The notes under the pieces: model-generated
What the model was told of the DNA's origin: nothing
Seen by the model: only the letters and a program-made list of their open reading frames with translations
The model's database searches: none
Made by a program: the position numbers and the translations under genes
DNA from: Gemmataceae bacterium
GTDB lineage: Bacteria; Planctomycetota; Planctomycetia; Gemmatales; Gemmataceae
Direction: 5' to 3'
NCBI GenBank assembly: GCA_901538445.1
Contig: LR594584.1
Coordinates: forward strand, 3,821,051 to 3,885,050
DNA: 64,000 bases
In this document: piece by piece, positions 16,063-25,735 of the stretch
Position numbering within the stretch: the first letter of the stretch is position 1
Layout: each line of letters opens with the position of its first letter

Positions 16063-17191
16063 CGCTTCCCAGTTAATAACTGCCGGCCGTCAGGTACTCG
16101 CATCGGCAGACGGATTTGACCTTGTCCGGGCGGAGGCAGACGGCCCGCCACCCGGCCACGGCCGCCTCCTCCACCGCGTCGACGTCCGGGTACACGCGGT
16201 TCGACCAGTGGTGGCCCCGCAGGTACAGCCACAGCCGCTCGACCGGGCTCAGCTCCGGCGAGTACGGCGGCAGGGTGACCACGGTCAGGTTCGCCGGCAC
16301 CCGCAGGGCCCTGGCCACGTGGTACCCGGCCCCGTCCCACACCAGCACCACGTGCGTCCGCCGCGGGACGGTCGCCGACAGCTGGTCCAGGAACGTCTGC
16401 ACCACGCCCGTGTTCAGCCGCGGGGCCACCAGCCCCTCGGCCCGCCCGGTCGCCGGGCACACCGCGGTCAGGACGTGGAGGTTGGCGTACGCGGCCTGCT
16501 TCGGGGCGGTGGGGCGACTGCCCCTCCGCGCCCACACGGTCGTCAGCGACCCCTTCTGCCCGAACCGCGCCTCGTCCTCGAACCACACCTCGACCCGCCG
16601 GCCCTTGCGGGCGCGGGCGACCTCGGCGACGCGGGCCGGCAAGCTTTCTTGAACTCCTCGGCGGCCGCCGGGTCGGCCCCCGGGTGGCGGGGCCGGGGCC
16701 GCAGGGGCTCGAACCCGAGGCGGTGCAGCAGGTCGTACACGGCCTGGAGGCACCGGGCCACGCCGAACTCGGCCTCCAGGATGCGGCGGACGTCCTCGCC
16801 CCGCAGGGTGCACACCCCGTCGGCCTCGGTCGGCCCGGCGGCGAGCCGGTCCCGGAGCCGCCGCTCCTCGTCGCCCGTCAGCGCGGCCCTGCGGCCGCGG
16901 CCGGGCCGGTCGGCCAGTGCGGCGGTGCCGCCGGCGTTGTACCGGGCGACCCACGTGCGGACCTGGCGCTCGGACAGGAGCACCTCCCCGGCGACCTGCG
17001 GGGCGGTGCGGCCGAGGAGGGCCAGCCGCACGGCGCCCAACCGGCGGGCGACCTTCGCCCGGCGCTCGGCGCGGACGAGTTCGGCCAGTTGGTCAGGGGT
17101 GTGGTGCGGCTCGACGTGCATGGCGGTCTCCTACCGGGTACCGCCATCCTACGCCCCGACTGCCCGCCCGGCAGTTATTAACTGGGATCCG
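16063..17191 (-). mobile_element. IS630-family insertion sequence, copy 1 (1129 bp)
   Basis: Both ends carry the inverted repeat TCCCAGTTAATAACTGCCGG three to four bases inside the boundary, and the element is flanked by TA at 16061-16062 and 17192-17193, the target duplication typical of IS630/Tc1-mariner elements. A copy of exactly the same length lies in the opposite orientation at 46687-47815. The single cargo is the transposase on the minus strand. Confidence 0.92.
16073..17121 (-). CDS. IS630-family transposase, made by -1 frameshifting (copy 1)
   Basis: The N-terminal frame (start 17121, MHVEPHHTPDQLAELVRAER) holds helix-turn-helix motifs, including SERQVRTWVARYNAGG. After EEFKK it would continue into nonsense, but a -1 shift at TTCAAGAAAGC (about 16650) joins it to SLPARVAEVARARKGRR and the catalytic DDE domain: WFEDEARF, VLVWDGAGYH and YSPELSPVERLW. 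The stop lies inside the terminal repeat at 16073. Two-frame transposases with this kind of slip are common in the IS630 family. The two copies in the window encode the same protein in both frames, so the element is probably recent and may be active. Confidence 0.88.
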
Positions 17192-17225
17192 TATAAGTCA
17201 CGTGGCAATCCTGACGAAGTGACCT

Positions 17226-17743
17226 CGCCGCCCCGACGCTCGCCCAAGACTTGCCGGCGCTCCTCAAGGGGCCGGAGACGGCGCGACAGTCCCGGCGCTC
17301 CGCAAGCTACCAGAGCGGCCGGGCAACGCGGAGCGGCTCGGCGGCGATCTGGCGGTGCGTCAGATCGCCGCCGAGCTCGACGCGATGCGGAAGGATCCGC
17401 TCGGGGACGACCCGACGCCGATCGAGCGGCTGCTGGTGGAGCGGGTGGCGCGGTGCCAGCCCCAGGTTCAAGACGCCGACATCCGGGCCGCGCAGGCGAA
17501 GGAGGCAACGATCTGGCCGGCCGACTTCCACCAGCGACGGATGAACGCCGCCCACAAGCGGTACTTGTGCGCGCTCCAGACACTGCCCACGTCCGCAAAC
17601 TCGCCGTGCTGCCTTGCGGGTCAGCCTCGCCAGACGGCAGACCAACCTTGGGGCTGGGTGGGTTGGAGCGTGAACGGGTTCCGGAGGTTGAGGTCGGATC
17701 ACGCACCTCCGTTCTCCGCCCTCGCCGGCTACTCGGCGGCTAG
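17226..17743 (+). pseudogene. Decayed gene of an unrecognised conserved protein
   Basis: Protein-like sequence runs GDGATVPALRKLPERPGN, then LAVRQIAAELDAM, LVERVARCQPQVQDADIRAA and MNAAHKRYLCALQTL, after which the frame must change (near 17583) to continue as HVRKLAVLPCGSASPDGRP up to 17743. I recognise the general look of a helical protein common in Gemmata-type genomes but know no function. The first part has no start codon in frame and the IS element lies just upstream, so the gene is both truncated and frameshifted. Confidence 0.5.
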
Positions 17744-17879
17744 ACGCGGTAGCCGCACCGGTCCGGATGGTCGAGGCGGAGATCCCGAAAACACGTCGCG
17801 ACGAGTCGGGAGTGGGTCCGACCCACGATGTCGCCGCGCGCGTAACCGGCGTCCGGTGCGACAATCGGAACGGCACTCG

Positions 17880-19220
17880 TCACCGGGTGGGGTGTTCGGT
17901 AGCCCTCGCTCGCCGATCCCGGAGCCGGGTCGCGACCCATTCGCCGAGCAGGATCACCAGGACGCTCGCACCGACGAGTGGGAGGAACGCCCCCAGGAAC
18001 GCGACGCCCCCGAGCAGCCACAGCGGGACGGACCGGTCCGGGCGGCGCGGGAACCCGGTCCGCCCGTCGGGCCGCCGCTTCCACCACATCCACAGGCCGG
18101 TGACCGGCAGCGCCGCCAGCACCAGGCACGCACCCACCCAGATCACCTTCGTCGGCGTGCCCAGCACGCTGCCGACGTGCAGCGGGTAGTTCCACGTCGT
18201 CCGCCACCACCTCAGCGCCGCGTAGTTCTCGCTGGTCTGGTGGTCGAGCACCGCACCGGTCGAGCGGTCCAGCGCCAGCACCACCTGGCTCCGCGGCCCG
18301 CTCGACTCGCTCAACTTGGCGCGGGCGACGATCGCGTCGTCCGGCTTGGCTGCCAGCTTCACATCCACGAACGACGAGCCGGGGAGGTGGGCGCGGGCGA
18401 TCGCCACCGCCTCGTCGAGCGGCAGCGCCGGTGCGGTTGACTTGGACACGGACTTGTGGGCGGCCGCGGGGGCCGACGAAGCGAGGGAGTACCCGCTGCC
18501 CCAGACCAGGGAGTACACCAGGCCGGTCAGGGCGATGGTGATCGCGACCGGGAACATCACCGCCCCGGCGATCGCGTGCAGGTCGCGGAGCACCGTGTAC
18601 GGCTTGGCCCGCACCCGCGGCACGACCACACCCCGGAGCGACCCGTTCCGCGGCACCCACAAGTACAGACCGGTCAGGAGCAGAACAATTGTCCAGCCGG
18701 TCACCAACTCGACGACGGCGCGCCCGGTGGTGCCGATGAACAGCCGGCGGTGGACGTCGAGCACCACGCGGAAGAACGAGTCGTCGCCGATCGCCCCCTG
18801 GACGGCCCCGGTGTGCGGGTTGACGTACACCCGCTGGGGCGGGACGGCCCCGCCGCGGATCCGCACCGACGTCGCTCTGGTCGGGTCCGTCTCGACCTCG
18901 ATCGTGTCGGCCCTGGAGCCCGGGTACGCGGCCTCGACCGCTGCGATCTGGCGCTCCAGGGGGAGCACCTCGGCCCGCGGGGTGACGAACATGACGTCCG
19001 CGTACAGGACCCGGTCGAGCTCGTCCTTGAAGACGTAGACCGCCCCGGTCAGGGCGACGACGAGCAGCACCGGGGCGACGAGCACCCCGGCGTAGAAGTG
19101 CCACCGCCACACGATCCGGTACGGGCTCGGCCGCGGCCGCGCGACCGGCTGGGGAGTTGGGGCGGTCGCGAGCGCGGCCGCCGGAGCGAGCGGGGCAACC
19201 GCGGACTCGTGAACGCTCAT
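17880..19220 (-). CDS. PepSY-domain transmembrane protein (ferric-siderophore reductase type)
   Basis: The 446-residue inner-membrane protein has four or more hydrophobic segments: after RIVWRWHFYAG (about 35-62), TGWTIVLLLTGLYLWVP (about 165-185), VMFPVAITIALTGLVYSL (about 215-240), and a C-terminal set from about 345 and 395. The first segment carries the typical WHFYAG motif of PepSY-associated proteins, and histidines near the segments (HRRLF, DLHAIAG, YPLHVG) could bind haem. Such proteins reduce ferric siderophores or accompany iron uptake. The location next to an iron ABC transporter supports this. It is the last gene of a three-gene minus-strand run beginning at 20763. Confidence 0.85.
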   Translation of the reverse strand: MSVHESAVAPLAPAAALATAPTPQPVARPRPSPYRIVWRWHFYAGVLVAPVLLVVALTGAVYVFKDELDRVLYADVMFVTPRAEVLPLERQIAAVEAAYPGSRADTIEVETDPTRATSVRIRGGAVPPQRVYVNPHTGAVQGAIGDDSFFRVVLDVHRRLFIGTTGRAVVELVTGWTIVLLLTGLYLWVPRNGSLRGVVVPRVRAKPYTVLRDLHAIAGAVMFPVAITIALTGLVYSLVWGSGYSLASSAPAAAHKSVSKSTAPALPLDEAVAIARAHLPGSSFVDVKLAAKPDDAIVARAKLSESSGPRSQVVLALDRSTGAVLDHQTSENYAALRWWRTTWNYPLHVGSVLGTPTKVIWVGACLVLAALPVTGLWMWWKRRPDGRTGFPRRPDRSVPLWLLGGVAFLGAFLPLVGASVLVILLGEWVATRLRDRRARATEHPTR

Positions 19221-19275
19221 TCGCGGACGCTCCGTGCTTCTGATCGTTGTCGCCGGGGGCCACTCGCTCGCCCGG

Positions 19276-19734
19276 TCAGGGCAGTTTGAAGTCGATCGTG
19301 TTGGTCTCGCCCGCCTTCACGGTCGCTTTGAGCGGCGTCGTTTCCGGGTTGCTGTACCTGCCGCCCAGCCGGTCCGGGACGTCGGCCCCGGCGTCGTCGT
19401 CCTCGCCGTCCTTCCGCTTGGGCCGCTCGGCCGGCCAGTAGACCGTCACCCGGTACTCCCCGGGCGGCGCGCCGTCCTGCTGGCGGTAGGTGGTGAGCTG
19501 GTACGAGCCGTCCTTCCCGACGGTGGCCCGGGCGTTGTACGGGGCCGCGCCCCCGACCGGGCGGAAGCTCACGAACGCCCCGGCAGGGGGCCTCCCCCCA
19601 ATGGTCACCGTCCCTTGAACGGGGGCCACCTCCCGGACGTCGATCCCGGCCGACGGGAGGCTCTGCTGGCACCCCGCCGCGATGAGAACGAGGAGCACAC
19701 AACCCCGGGCGGCCCGGGGGGTCTTGGAACTCAT
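19276..19734 (-). CDS. Transthyretin-like (carboxypeptidase-regulatory-type) lipoprotein
   Basis: The 152-residue protein starts with a lipoprotein signal ending in LIAAGC (Cys22), followed by a single beta-sandwich domain with VQGTVTIGGRPPAGAFVSF and the typical GEYRVTVYW strand. It closely resembles the small lipoproteins that accompany DUF1559 pseudopilin genes in planctomycetes; the DUF1559 gene lies 24 bases upstream. Function in the family is unknown. A second member is at 54012-54491. Confidence 0.85.
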   Translation of the reverse strand: MSSKTPRAARGCVLLVLIAAGCQQSLPSAGIDVREVAPVQGTVTIGGRPPAGAFVSFRPVGGAAPYNARATVGKDGSYQLTTYRQQDGAPPGEYRVTVYWPAERPKRKDGEDDDAGADVPDRLGGRYSNPETTPLKATVKAGETNTIDFKLP

Positions 19735-19758
19735 GGTCGCAAAGCCTTTCGTGAGCGG

Positions 19759-20763
19759 TCACTGATCGAGCGGGGTGCTCTCCCCGCCGCGGATCGTGAC
19801 GATGTCGTAGAAGATCTGGATGTCGAGCCCCTCGCGCACGGCGCGGACCGAGCCGTCGCCGAAGCAGAAGCTCGCGACCCCGGTGTGGAACGCGTAGATG
19901 CCGCGGTAGTTGGTGCAGTTGAGCGCACACGGCCCGGGCGAGGTCGCGTCGAGGTTGTGGCCCCGCGGCTGGACCTTGAACGACCGTGCGGCCCACGGCC
20001 CGGCGTCCCACTGCGGGACGAACGTCCCCGACCCGGTGTTGAAGTTGGGCTGGTCCTGGTCTTGGGCGAACGGCTGCGGCTTACCCATCAACCAGAACGC
20101 GGGGGCCCCGGCCCGCTCGGCGAGCATCAGCGAGTTGGACAGCCCGTCCGTGACGTGGTCGAACCTCCCCTTCCAGCGGTCCCGGAAGAACCCGTTCTTG
20201 TCCCGGGTCACCAGCTTCGTCATGATCGTCGTCGTCGAGCTGTCGAGCCCCTCGACCGCAGCGTAGTCGCCGACAGCGGCCGAGTACGTGTACGGTGAGC
20301 CGGTCGATTCGTTCGCGACGGTCGAGGGGTTGTCAACGGGCGCCCGGGAGCCGGTCGCCATCCGCCCCGGGTTCGGGGCCGACGGGCACACCACGATCTT
20401 GATCGGCTTGTTCACCACGTCCGCGTTCGCCGGGGCGTACCACTCGACGTTCGGGTTGTAGAGCTGGCCGAGCGCGCCCTGTTCGATGTACGGCAGGATG
20501 TACGTCATCCACCCCCGTGGGAACCCCTGGGCGTCGCCGTTGGACCCGAACTCGGCCGACGACGGCGGGGAGTACATGTGGGCGTTTTCGAAGTTGTGGA
20601 TTGCCAGCCCGAGCTGCTTGAGATTGTTCTGGCAGGTCGATCGTGCGGCGGCCTCGCGGACCTTCTGGACCGCGGGGAGGAGCAACCCGATCAGGACAGC
20701 GATGATCGCGATCACCACCAGCAACTCGATCAACGTGAACGCACTTCGATGCGGCAGCCTCAT
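19759..20763 (-). CDS. DUF1559 pseudopilin-like protein (1 of 4)
   Basis: The 334-residue protein starts with a type IV pilin-like N-terminus ([16 protein letters not shown] after a short basic leader) and the conserved [20 protein letters not shown] helix. The C-terminus holds the H-x9-DG motif ([13 protein letters not shown]). Both are hallmarks of the large DUF1559 family of planctomycetes, thought to be exported through a type II secretion-like path and of unknown role. It heads a minus-strand run with the lipoprotein and PepSY genes, and this association with iron transport genes is the informative part of its context. Confidence 0.93.
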   Translation of the reverse strand: MRLPHRSAFTLIELLVVIAIIAVLIGLLLPAVQKVREAAARSTCQNNLKQLGLAIHNFENAHMYSPPSSAEFGSNGDAQGFPRGWMTYILPYIEQGALGQLYNPNVEWYAPANADVVNKPIKIVVCPSAPNPGRMATGSRAPVDNPSTVANESTGSPYTYSAAVGDYAAVEGLDSSTTTIMTKLVTRDKNGFFRDRWKGRFDHVTDGLSNSLMLAERAGAPAFWLMGKPQPFAQDQDQPNFNTGSGTFVPQWDAGPWAARSFKVQPRGHNLDATSPGPCALNCTNYRGIYAFHTGVASFCFGDGSVRAVREGLDIQIFYDIVTIRGGESTPLDQ

Positions 20764-21130
20764 GGGGCGCTCCCGTGGAAATCCCCCGGCGGCAACGGAG
20801 AGAGGACGCCGCCGGTGTTAGGTGAATCACAAGTGTTTCGCGATGGTCCCACGAGTTCAGTCGCTCGGAGACCAGTCCGATTGCGTGGCGTCCATTTAGC
20901 AACTCGCGTACCGGGCCCAACTGAGACGGAGTCTCCTTATTTTCACGGCCTTGGTGCCGCTCGTCGGTCGCGAGTGGTCACGTCGCGACCAGCGCCCGGG
21001 GTGGACTGGGCACGCTCTGACCACCCCACGAACCCGCCGGTCCCGTCGGGGACCCGGCCCACCCGCGAGTGCTCGCCCCACGAGCCGAGGGCGTCGCTCC
21101 GCGGTGCCTCTCGATCCCTATGACATCGGC
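20764..21130. promoter_or_regulatory. Divergent intergenic region with a GAGAC palindrome
   Basis: These 367 bases lie between the DUF1559 gene and the plus-strand MFS gene and should contain both promoters. TGAGACGGAGTCTCC (20922-20936) is a palindrome with GAGAC (20923-20927) and GTCTC (20931-20935) around a three-base spacer, next to an AT-rich stretch TTATTTTC. Because both neighbours are transport genes in an iron locus, an iron-responsive operator is a reasonable guess. No gene was found inside. Confidence 0.4.
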
Positions 21131-22375
21131 ATGTCACCCGCACCCGACCCGCTGTTCACGCGGCCCTACGTGTTCTTCCTCTCGGGGCGGTTCTGCGCCG
21201 TTCTTGCGAGCACGTCGCAGGCGGTCGTGATCGCGTGGGAGGTGTACGAGACGGCCCGGCAGACCATGTCCGTGGCCGAGGCGTCGCTCGTCGTCGGGAT
21301 GATCGGGCTGGCCAAGTTCCTCCCGCTCGTCGCCCTGGCGCTGGTCGCCGGGGAGACCGCGGACCGGCACGACCGGCGGACCATCCTGCGGCTGTGCTAC
21401 GCGGCCCAGCTCGTTACGGCGGTCGGGCTGGCGCTCCGGTCGGGGCTCGGGGGCGGGCTGTGGCAGATCTTCGCGCTCGCTGCCCTGTTCGGGTGCGCCC
21501 GGGCGTTCTTCCAGCCGACCGTGAGCGCGCTCGGGCCGATGCTGGTGCCCCCGCACCTGTTGCCGCGGGCGATCGCGACCAACTCGCTCGTCTCGCAGGT
21601 CGCGAACATCAGCGGCCCGGCCCTCGGCGGCGTGCTGTGCGCCGTGTCGCCGGTGGCCGGTTACGTCGTGTGCGTGGCGCTGTACGCCGCGGCGGTCCTG
21701 TGCATCTCGCTCGTGCGGGCGGACACGCGGCCGGCGTTCCAGGCCGGGCGGTCGCGGGCGGCGCAGATCCGCGAGGGGCTCGCGTACGTGTGGGGGAGCA
21801 AGCTCGTGCTCGGGGCGATCTCCCTCGACATGTTCGCGGTGATGCTCGGGGGGGTCACCGGGCTGCTCCCGGTGTTCGCCCGCGACGTGCTGCACGTCGG
21901 GCCGGAGGGGTTCGGCGTCCTGCGCGGCGCGCCGGCCATCGGCGCTCTCCTGATGGCCGGTTCCCTGTCGGTCCGGCCGATCCGCGGCCGCATCGGAGCG
22001 AAGATGTTCCTGGCGGTCGCGGTGTTCGGGCTGATGACCTTGGTGTTCGCGTACTCGCGGTCGTTCCCGCTGTCGGTGGCGTGCTTGGCGGTCCTCGGAG
22101 CGGCCGACATGGTCTCGGTGTTCACCCGGCAGAGCATGGTCCAGATCGCGACCCCGGACCACCTCCGCGGGCGGGTGTCGGCGGTGTCCACGCTGTTCAT
22201 CGGGGCGTCGAACGAGTTGGGCGAGGTGGAGAGCGGGATCGCGGCCCGGTTCCTCGGGCCGGTCGGGGCCGCGGCGTTCGGCGGGTACGGCTCGCTCGCC
22301 GTCACCGGGCTGTGGGCGTGGCTGTTTCCGGGGCTTCGGACGGCGGACCGTCTGGACGGAGCGGCGGGGCCGTAA
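21131..22375 (+). CDS. MFS transporter, EntS-like exporter type
   Basis: ATG 21131 begins MSPAPDPLFTRPYVFFLSGR; longer forms upstream have no membrane character. The 414-residue protein has about twelve hydrophobic segments and the typical MFS_3/EntS loop motif GETADRHDRRTILRLCY after the second segment. Exporters of this group release siderophores or other small metabolites; here the neighbouring ferric-siderophore import genes make siderophore export plausible. No siderophore synthesis gene is present in the window. Its 3' end overlaps the converging MFS gene by 74 bases. Confidence 0.85.
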   Translation: MSPAPDPLFTRPYVFFLSGRFCAVLASTSQAVVIAWEVYETARQTMSVAEASLVVGMIGLAKFLPLVALALVAGETADRHDRRTILRLCYAAQLVTAVGLALRSGLGGGLWQIFALAALFGCARAFFQPTVSALGPMLVPPHLLPRAIATNSLVSQVANISGPALGGVLCAVSPVAGYVVCVALYAAAVLCISLVRADTRPAFQAGRSRAAQIREGLAYVWGSKLVLGAISLDMFAVMLGGVTGLLPVFARDVLHVGPEGFGVLRGAPAIGALLMAGSLSVRPIRGRIGAKMFLAVAVFGLMTLVFAYSRSFPLSVACLAVLGAADMVSVFTRQSMVQIATPDHLRGRVSAVSTLFIGASNELGEVESGIAARFLGPVGAAAFGGYGSLAVTGLWAWLFPGLRTADRLDGAAGP

Positions 22376-23627
22376 CCGGGCCGGTGCGGCCCGCCGCGAC
22401 GAGCCAGCCGGCCAGGAGGACGAGCGGCGGGAGCAGCAGCGCGTACTTCAGGCCGAAGTGGTCCGCGACGAGGCCGACGACCGGCAGCGTGACGGCCAGG
22501 CTGATCGACCGGGCGACGCTCTCCAGCGACAGCACCGTGGCCCGCATCGACTTCTCCATCTCCCCGTTCAGAGCGCCGACGAACACCGGGCGGCGGACGT
22601 TCTGGAGCACCGTCAGCGCCACGAAGTACGCCACCGCGACCCACAGCCAGTCGTCCCACGCCAGCAGCACGCCGACCACGAGCGCGCCGAGCACGGCGGC
22701 CGCGGCGTAGCTGAGCCCGAGCGCGCGAGCCGGGCCGCCGGTGGCCCGCTCGAACCGCGGGCTGAGCCGGGCCGCGGCGCCCCCGAGCGACTCGCGGACC
22801 ATCTCGAACACGCCCACCCACACCGCCCCCGATCGCTCCAGCGCCGACCCGACGGTCGCGACCAGCGACACGCCGTAGCGGCCCAGCCCGGCCGAGAGCA
22901 CCGGTTGCGCGTAGTACTTCACGACCACCTCGATCTGGCTCTCGAACAGCACCGAGTGGAACAGCAACCGGAGCGAGCGGGGCCGGCCGAAGACCGCCCG
23001 GAGCCCGTCCCGCCAGCTCCCGGCCGCAGCGGCCCCGCCGGGCGCGGCGCGGGCGCTCTCGCCGTCGAGGTACTTGGGGTACGTCCACATCAGCACCACC
23101 CCGGCCGCGGCCGGGGCCGCCGACAGCCAGAACAGCACGTCGAACCGCTGCCACGCGAACAGGATCAGCCCGCCGCACAGCGCCGACGCCCCGGCGGTAC
23201 ACTTCGAGTACATCCGGGTGAGCCCGATCACCTCGGTCGCACGCGCCGTCTGCCCGGTCGAGTCGAGGTAGTCGAGCATGATGGCCTTGTGGCTGCCGGT
23301 GCGGAGCGCCTCGCCGAGCCCGAAGCACGTGAGGGCCAGGTACAGCCCGGCGAGTTGCCAGTCCGGCGGGTAGTTCGCGCCGAGGGCCAGGAGCACGTAG
23401 CACGCGGCGTACATCGCGAAGCACCCGACCAGCGACTTGACCCGGCCCAAGCGGTCCGCGAGGTAGCCCGACGGCACCTCGGTCGCCACGGTGAGGAGGT
23501 GCTGGTAGCCGAGCAGCAGCCCGATCTCGGTGAAGTTCCGCCCCAGCGCGAGCAGGAAGAGCACGAAGAACGGGTCGGCGAACCGCAGGTTCTTGAACAC
23601 CGAGTACAGGCAGAAGCGGACGATCAT
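22302..23627 (-). CDS. MFS transporter
   Basis: The 441-residue protein starts MIVRFCLYSVFKNLRFADPF at ATG 23627, overlapping the stop of the upstream MFS gene in ATGA. It has about twelve hydrophobic segments and the MFS signature GYLADRLGRVKSLVGC after segment two. The sequence EVPSGYLADRLGR is typical of drug- or metabolite-efflux MFS proteins. It is the last gene of the iron-transport operon running from 28857. Substrate is unknown; a role in siderophore traffic is inferred from position only. Confidence 0.85.
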   Translation of the reverse strand: MIVRFCLYSVFKNLRFADPFFVLFLLALGRNFTEIGLLLGYQHLLTVATEVPSGYLADRLGRVKSLVGCFAMYAACYVLLALGANYPPDWQLAGLYLALTCFGLGEALRTGSHKAIMLDYLDSTGQTARATEVIGLTRMYSKCTAGASALCGGLILFAWQRFDVLFWLSAAPAAAGVVLMWTYPKYLDGESARAAPGGAAAAGSWRDGLRAVFGRPRSLRLLFHSVLFESQIEVVVKYYAQPVLSAGLGRYGVSLVATVGSALERSGAVWVGVFEMVRESLGGAAARLSPRFERATGGPARALGLSYAAAAVLGALVVGVLLAWDDWLWVAVAYFVALTVLQNVRRPVFVGALNGEMEKSMRATVLSLESVARSISLAVTLPVVGLVADHFGLKYALLLPPLVLLAGWLVAAGRTGPVTAPPLRPDGPPSEAPETATPTAR

Positions 23628-24922
23628 GGCTTGGTCTCGGGAGCGGGCCGGCCGGCGGCGGCGAGTCGGGGAACCACCAACAGGTAGAACGCGGCCGCGC
23701 CGATCAGGCCGAACCCGCACGCCGCGTAGAGGAGCGGGACCGGGCCGAGGGTCGCCCACAGGGCCGCCCCGGCCAGCGCCGCCCAACTGGCCGCGAACGT
23801 GCGGAGCCCCCAGTACAGGCCCACGGCGCGGGCGCGGGTGCCGTCGGGCAGGAGGTCGGTCAGCAGCGCCTTGCGGGCCGGGTCGCCGACCTCGCGCAGT
23901 CCGCCGGCGACGAACGCCACGACCAGCCACCCGGTCGGGGTCACCGCCAGGAGGAGCGGGAACACGGCGGTGAACGCGAACGTGAGCCCGACGAACGGCC
24001 GCGTTCCGACGACCACCGTCAGGCGCCCGATCGGCAGGTAGCTGGCCAGCGAGACGAGGTTCTGGAGCGCGACCAGGAGCCCGACCTCCCGGAGCGTGAC
24101 GCCGCGGACCACAACAAGGTAGAGGACAACGAAATCGCGGACCAGCCAGTCGCACCAGCGAGTGAAGACTTCCGCGAGCAGGAGCCGCCGGGCCGGGCCC
24201 GGGAGCGTCCTCCACACCGCGCCGGCCGGCGCGCCGGCGGCCTCCGGCGGCCGGTCCGGCATCCAGCGGTACTGAACGACCAGCGCGACGGCCCCGAGCA
24301 CGAGCGCCGCCCCGACCAGCACGCGCATCCCGAGGACCCGGCCCTCCTCGGGCGTCGCGGCCCACTCGCCGGCGTGGTGCAGCACGAACCCGGCGGCCGC
24401 GGGACCGATGACCTTCGGCAGCCGCTTCTGGACAGCCTGCACGGCGAACGCCAGCCCGCGGCGCTCGCTCCGCACGCTCGCCGCGACGGTGGTGAACGTC
24501 ACCGGCACCGACAGCGGGTCCCAACTCAAGATGAGTAGCGCCGCGACCAGCGCGGCCCAGTTCGTCGGCGCCGCCAGGAACAGGGCGTAGCCGGCCAGGG
24601 CCAGCCACCCGAACAGGATCAGCGCGCGGCGGTCGCCGAGGCGGGCGGTCACCCCGCCGCCGCCAAGGAAACAGGCCGCGTTGATCAGGTTCTTCAGGAA
24701 CGAGTACACCCCGACCGTCACGAGCACGGCCCCCGAGAGGCCGCCCGCGCTCGCGGCCCCGGCCGCCACCGACTGGTCGCGGAAGAAGTTCGGCACGAGC
24801 GGCTCCCAGAGCTGCTGGCCCATGCCGAAGCAGAGCACCGCGACCAGCACCACCCCGACGGTGCGGTTGAGGGCGAGGAACCGCGCCGCGAACGACGGCC
24901 GCCCGGGCGTGCCGTCACCCAT
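23624..24922 (-). CDS. MFS transporter
   Basis: The 432-residue protein has a short basic N-terminus, then GVVLVAVLCFGMGQQLWEPL and about eleven further hydrophobic segments. The loop GVTARLGDRRALILFG corresponds to the MFS motif A. It overlaps the ABC ATPase gene by eight bases at its start and the next MFS gene by four at its end, so it is cotranscribed with the iron ABC transporter. The two tandem MFS proteins are not close copies of each other. Confidence 0.85.
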   Translation of the reverse strand: MGDGTPGRPSFAARFLALNRTVGVVLVAVLCFGMGQQLWEPLVPNFFRDQSVAAGAASAGGLSGAVLVTVGVYSFLKNLINAACFLGGGGVTARLGDRRALILFGWLALAGYALFLAAPTNWAALVAALLILSWDPLSVPVTFTTVAASVRSERRGLAFAVQAVQKRLPKVIGPAAAGFVLHHAGEWAATPEEGRVLGMRVLVGAALVLGAVALVVQYRWMPDRPPEAAGAPAGAVWRTLPGPARRLLLAEVFTRWCDWLVRDFVVLYLVVVRGVTLREVGLLVALQNLVSLASYLPIGRLTVVVGTRPFVGLTFAFTAVFPLLLAVTPTGWLVVAFVAGGLREVGDPARKALLTDLLPDGTRARAVGLYWGLRTFAASWAALAGAALWATLGPVPLLYAACGFGLIGAAAFYLLVVPRLAAAGRPAPETKP

Positions 24923-25724
24923 TTCCCTGCGCCCCCGCGTCGGGGTCGGGCAGGTACGCGATGCACAGCGGCGTCCCGGTGTCCGGGTCAGGGATGACCC
25001 GCGCGCGGATTCCGAACACCTCCTTGAGGGTCGCCGGCGTCATCACCTCCTGGGGTGTCCCGGCGGCCGCCACGCGCCCGTCCTTAATGGCCAGCATGTG
25101 GTGCGCGTACCGGGCGGCCAGGTTCAGGTCGTGGAGCACCATGACGACCGTTTTGCCCGATTCGCGGTTGAGCCGCGCGAGCAGCTCCATCACTTCGAGC
25201 TGGTGGCACGTGTCCAGGTGGCTGGTCGGCTCGTCGAGGAGCAGCAGGTCGGCCCCCTGGGCGAGCGTCATGGCGATCCATGCCCGCTGCTGCTGCCCGC
25301 CGGAGAGCGAGTGGACGGGCCGGGCCGCGAACTCGGCCGTCCCGGTCGCGGCCAGGGCCCAGTCGATCATCGCGGCGTCGTCCGGGTGCCCCGAGCCGAG
25401 CCACCGGCTGTGCGGGTACCGGCCGTACGACACCAGCTCGCGCACGGTCAGCGACTCCGGCGCGGCCGACGCCTGCGGCAGGACGCTGAGGCGGCGGGCG
25501 AGTGCGCGGGTCGGCAGCGAGTGGACGTCGTCGCCGTCGAGTTCCACCGCGCCGGCCAGCGGGCGGAGGATCCGCGAGCACGCCTTGAGGATCGTGGACT
25601 TGCCGCACCCGTTCGCCCCGACGATCACCGTGACCTTGCCCGGCGGAACGGTGACGGACAACTCGGGCACCACGACCGCACGGTCGTACCCGACAGCCAG
25701 ACCGACGGTGGCCAGCGCGCTCAT
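24915..25724 (-). CDS. ABC transporter ATPase, FecE/FepC type (iron-siderophore uptake)
   Basis: The 269-residue protein has all ABC ATPase motifs: Walker A GANGCGKST (about 36-44), the Q-loop LPQASAAPESL, signature LSGGQQQRAW (about 140), Walker B LLLLDEPTSHLD and the H-loop VVMVLHDLNLAARYA. The HDLNLAARYA and MxxxDGRVAAAGTP patterns are typical of FecE/FepC-type ATPases that power ferric-siderophore or haem import. It lies 11 bases downstream of the permease gene. Confidence 0.95.
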   Translation of the reverse strand: MSALATVGLAVGYDRAVVVPELSVTVPPGKVTVIVGANGCGKSTILKACSRILRPLAGAVELDGDDVHSLPTRALARRLSVLPQASAAPESLTVRELVSYGRYPHSRWLGSGHPDDAAMIDWALAATGTAEFAARPVHSLSGGQQQRAWIAMTLAQGADLLLLDEPTSHLDTCHQLEVMELLARLNRESGKTVVMVLHDLNLAARYAHHMLAIKDGRVAAAGTPQEVMTPATLKEVFGIRARVIPDPDTGTPLCIAYLPDPDAGAQGNG

Positions 25725-25735
25725 GGGGGCTCCGG

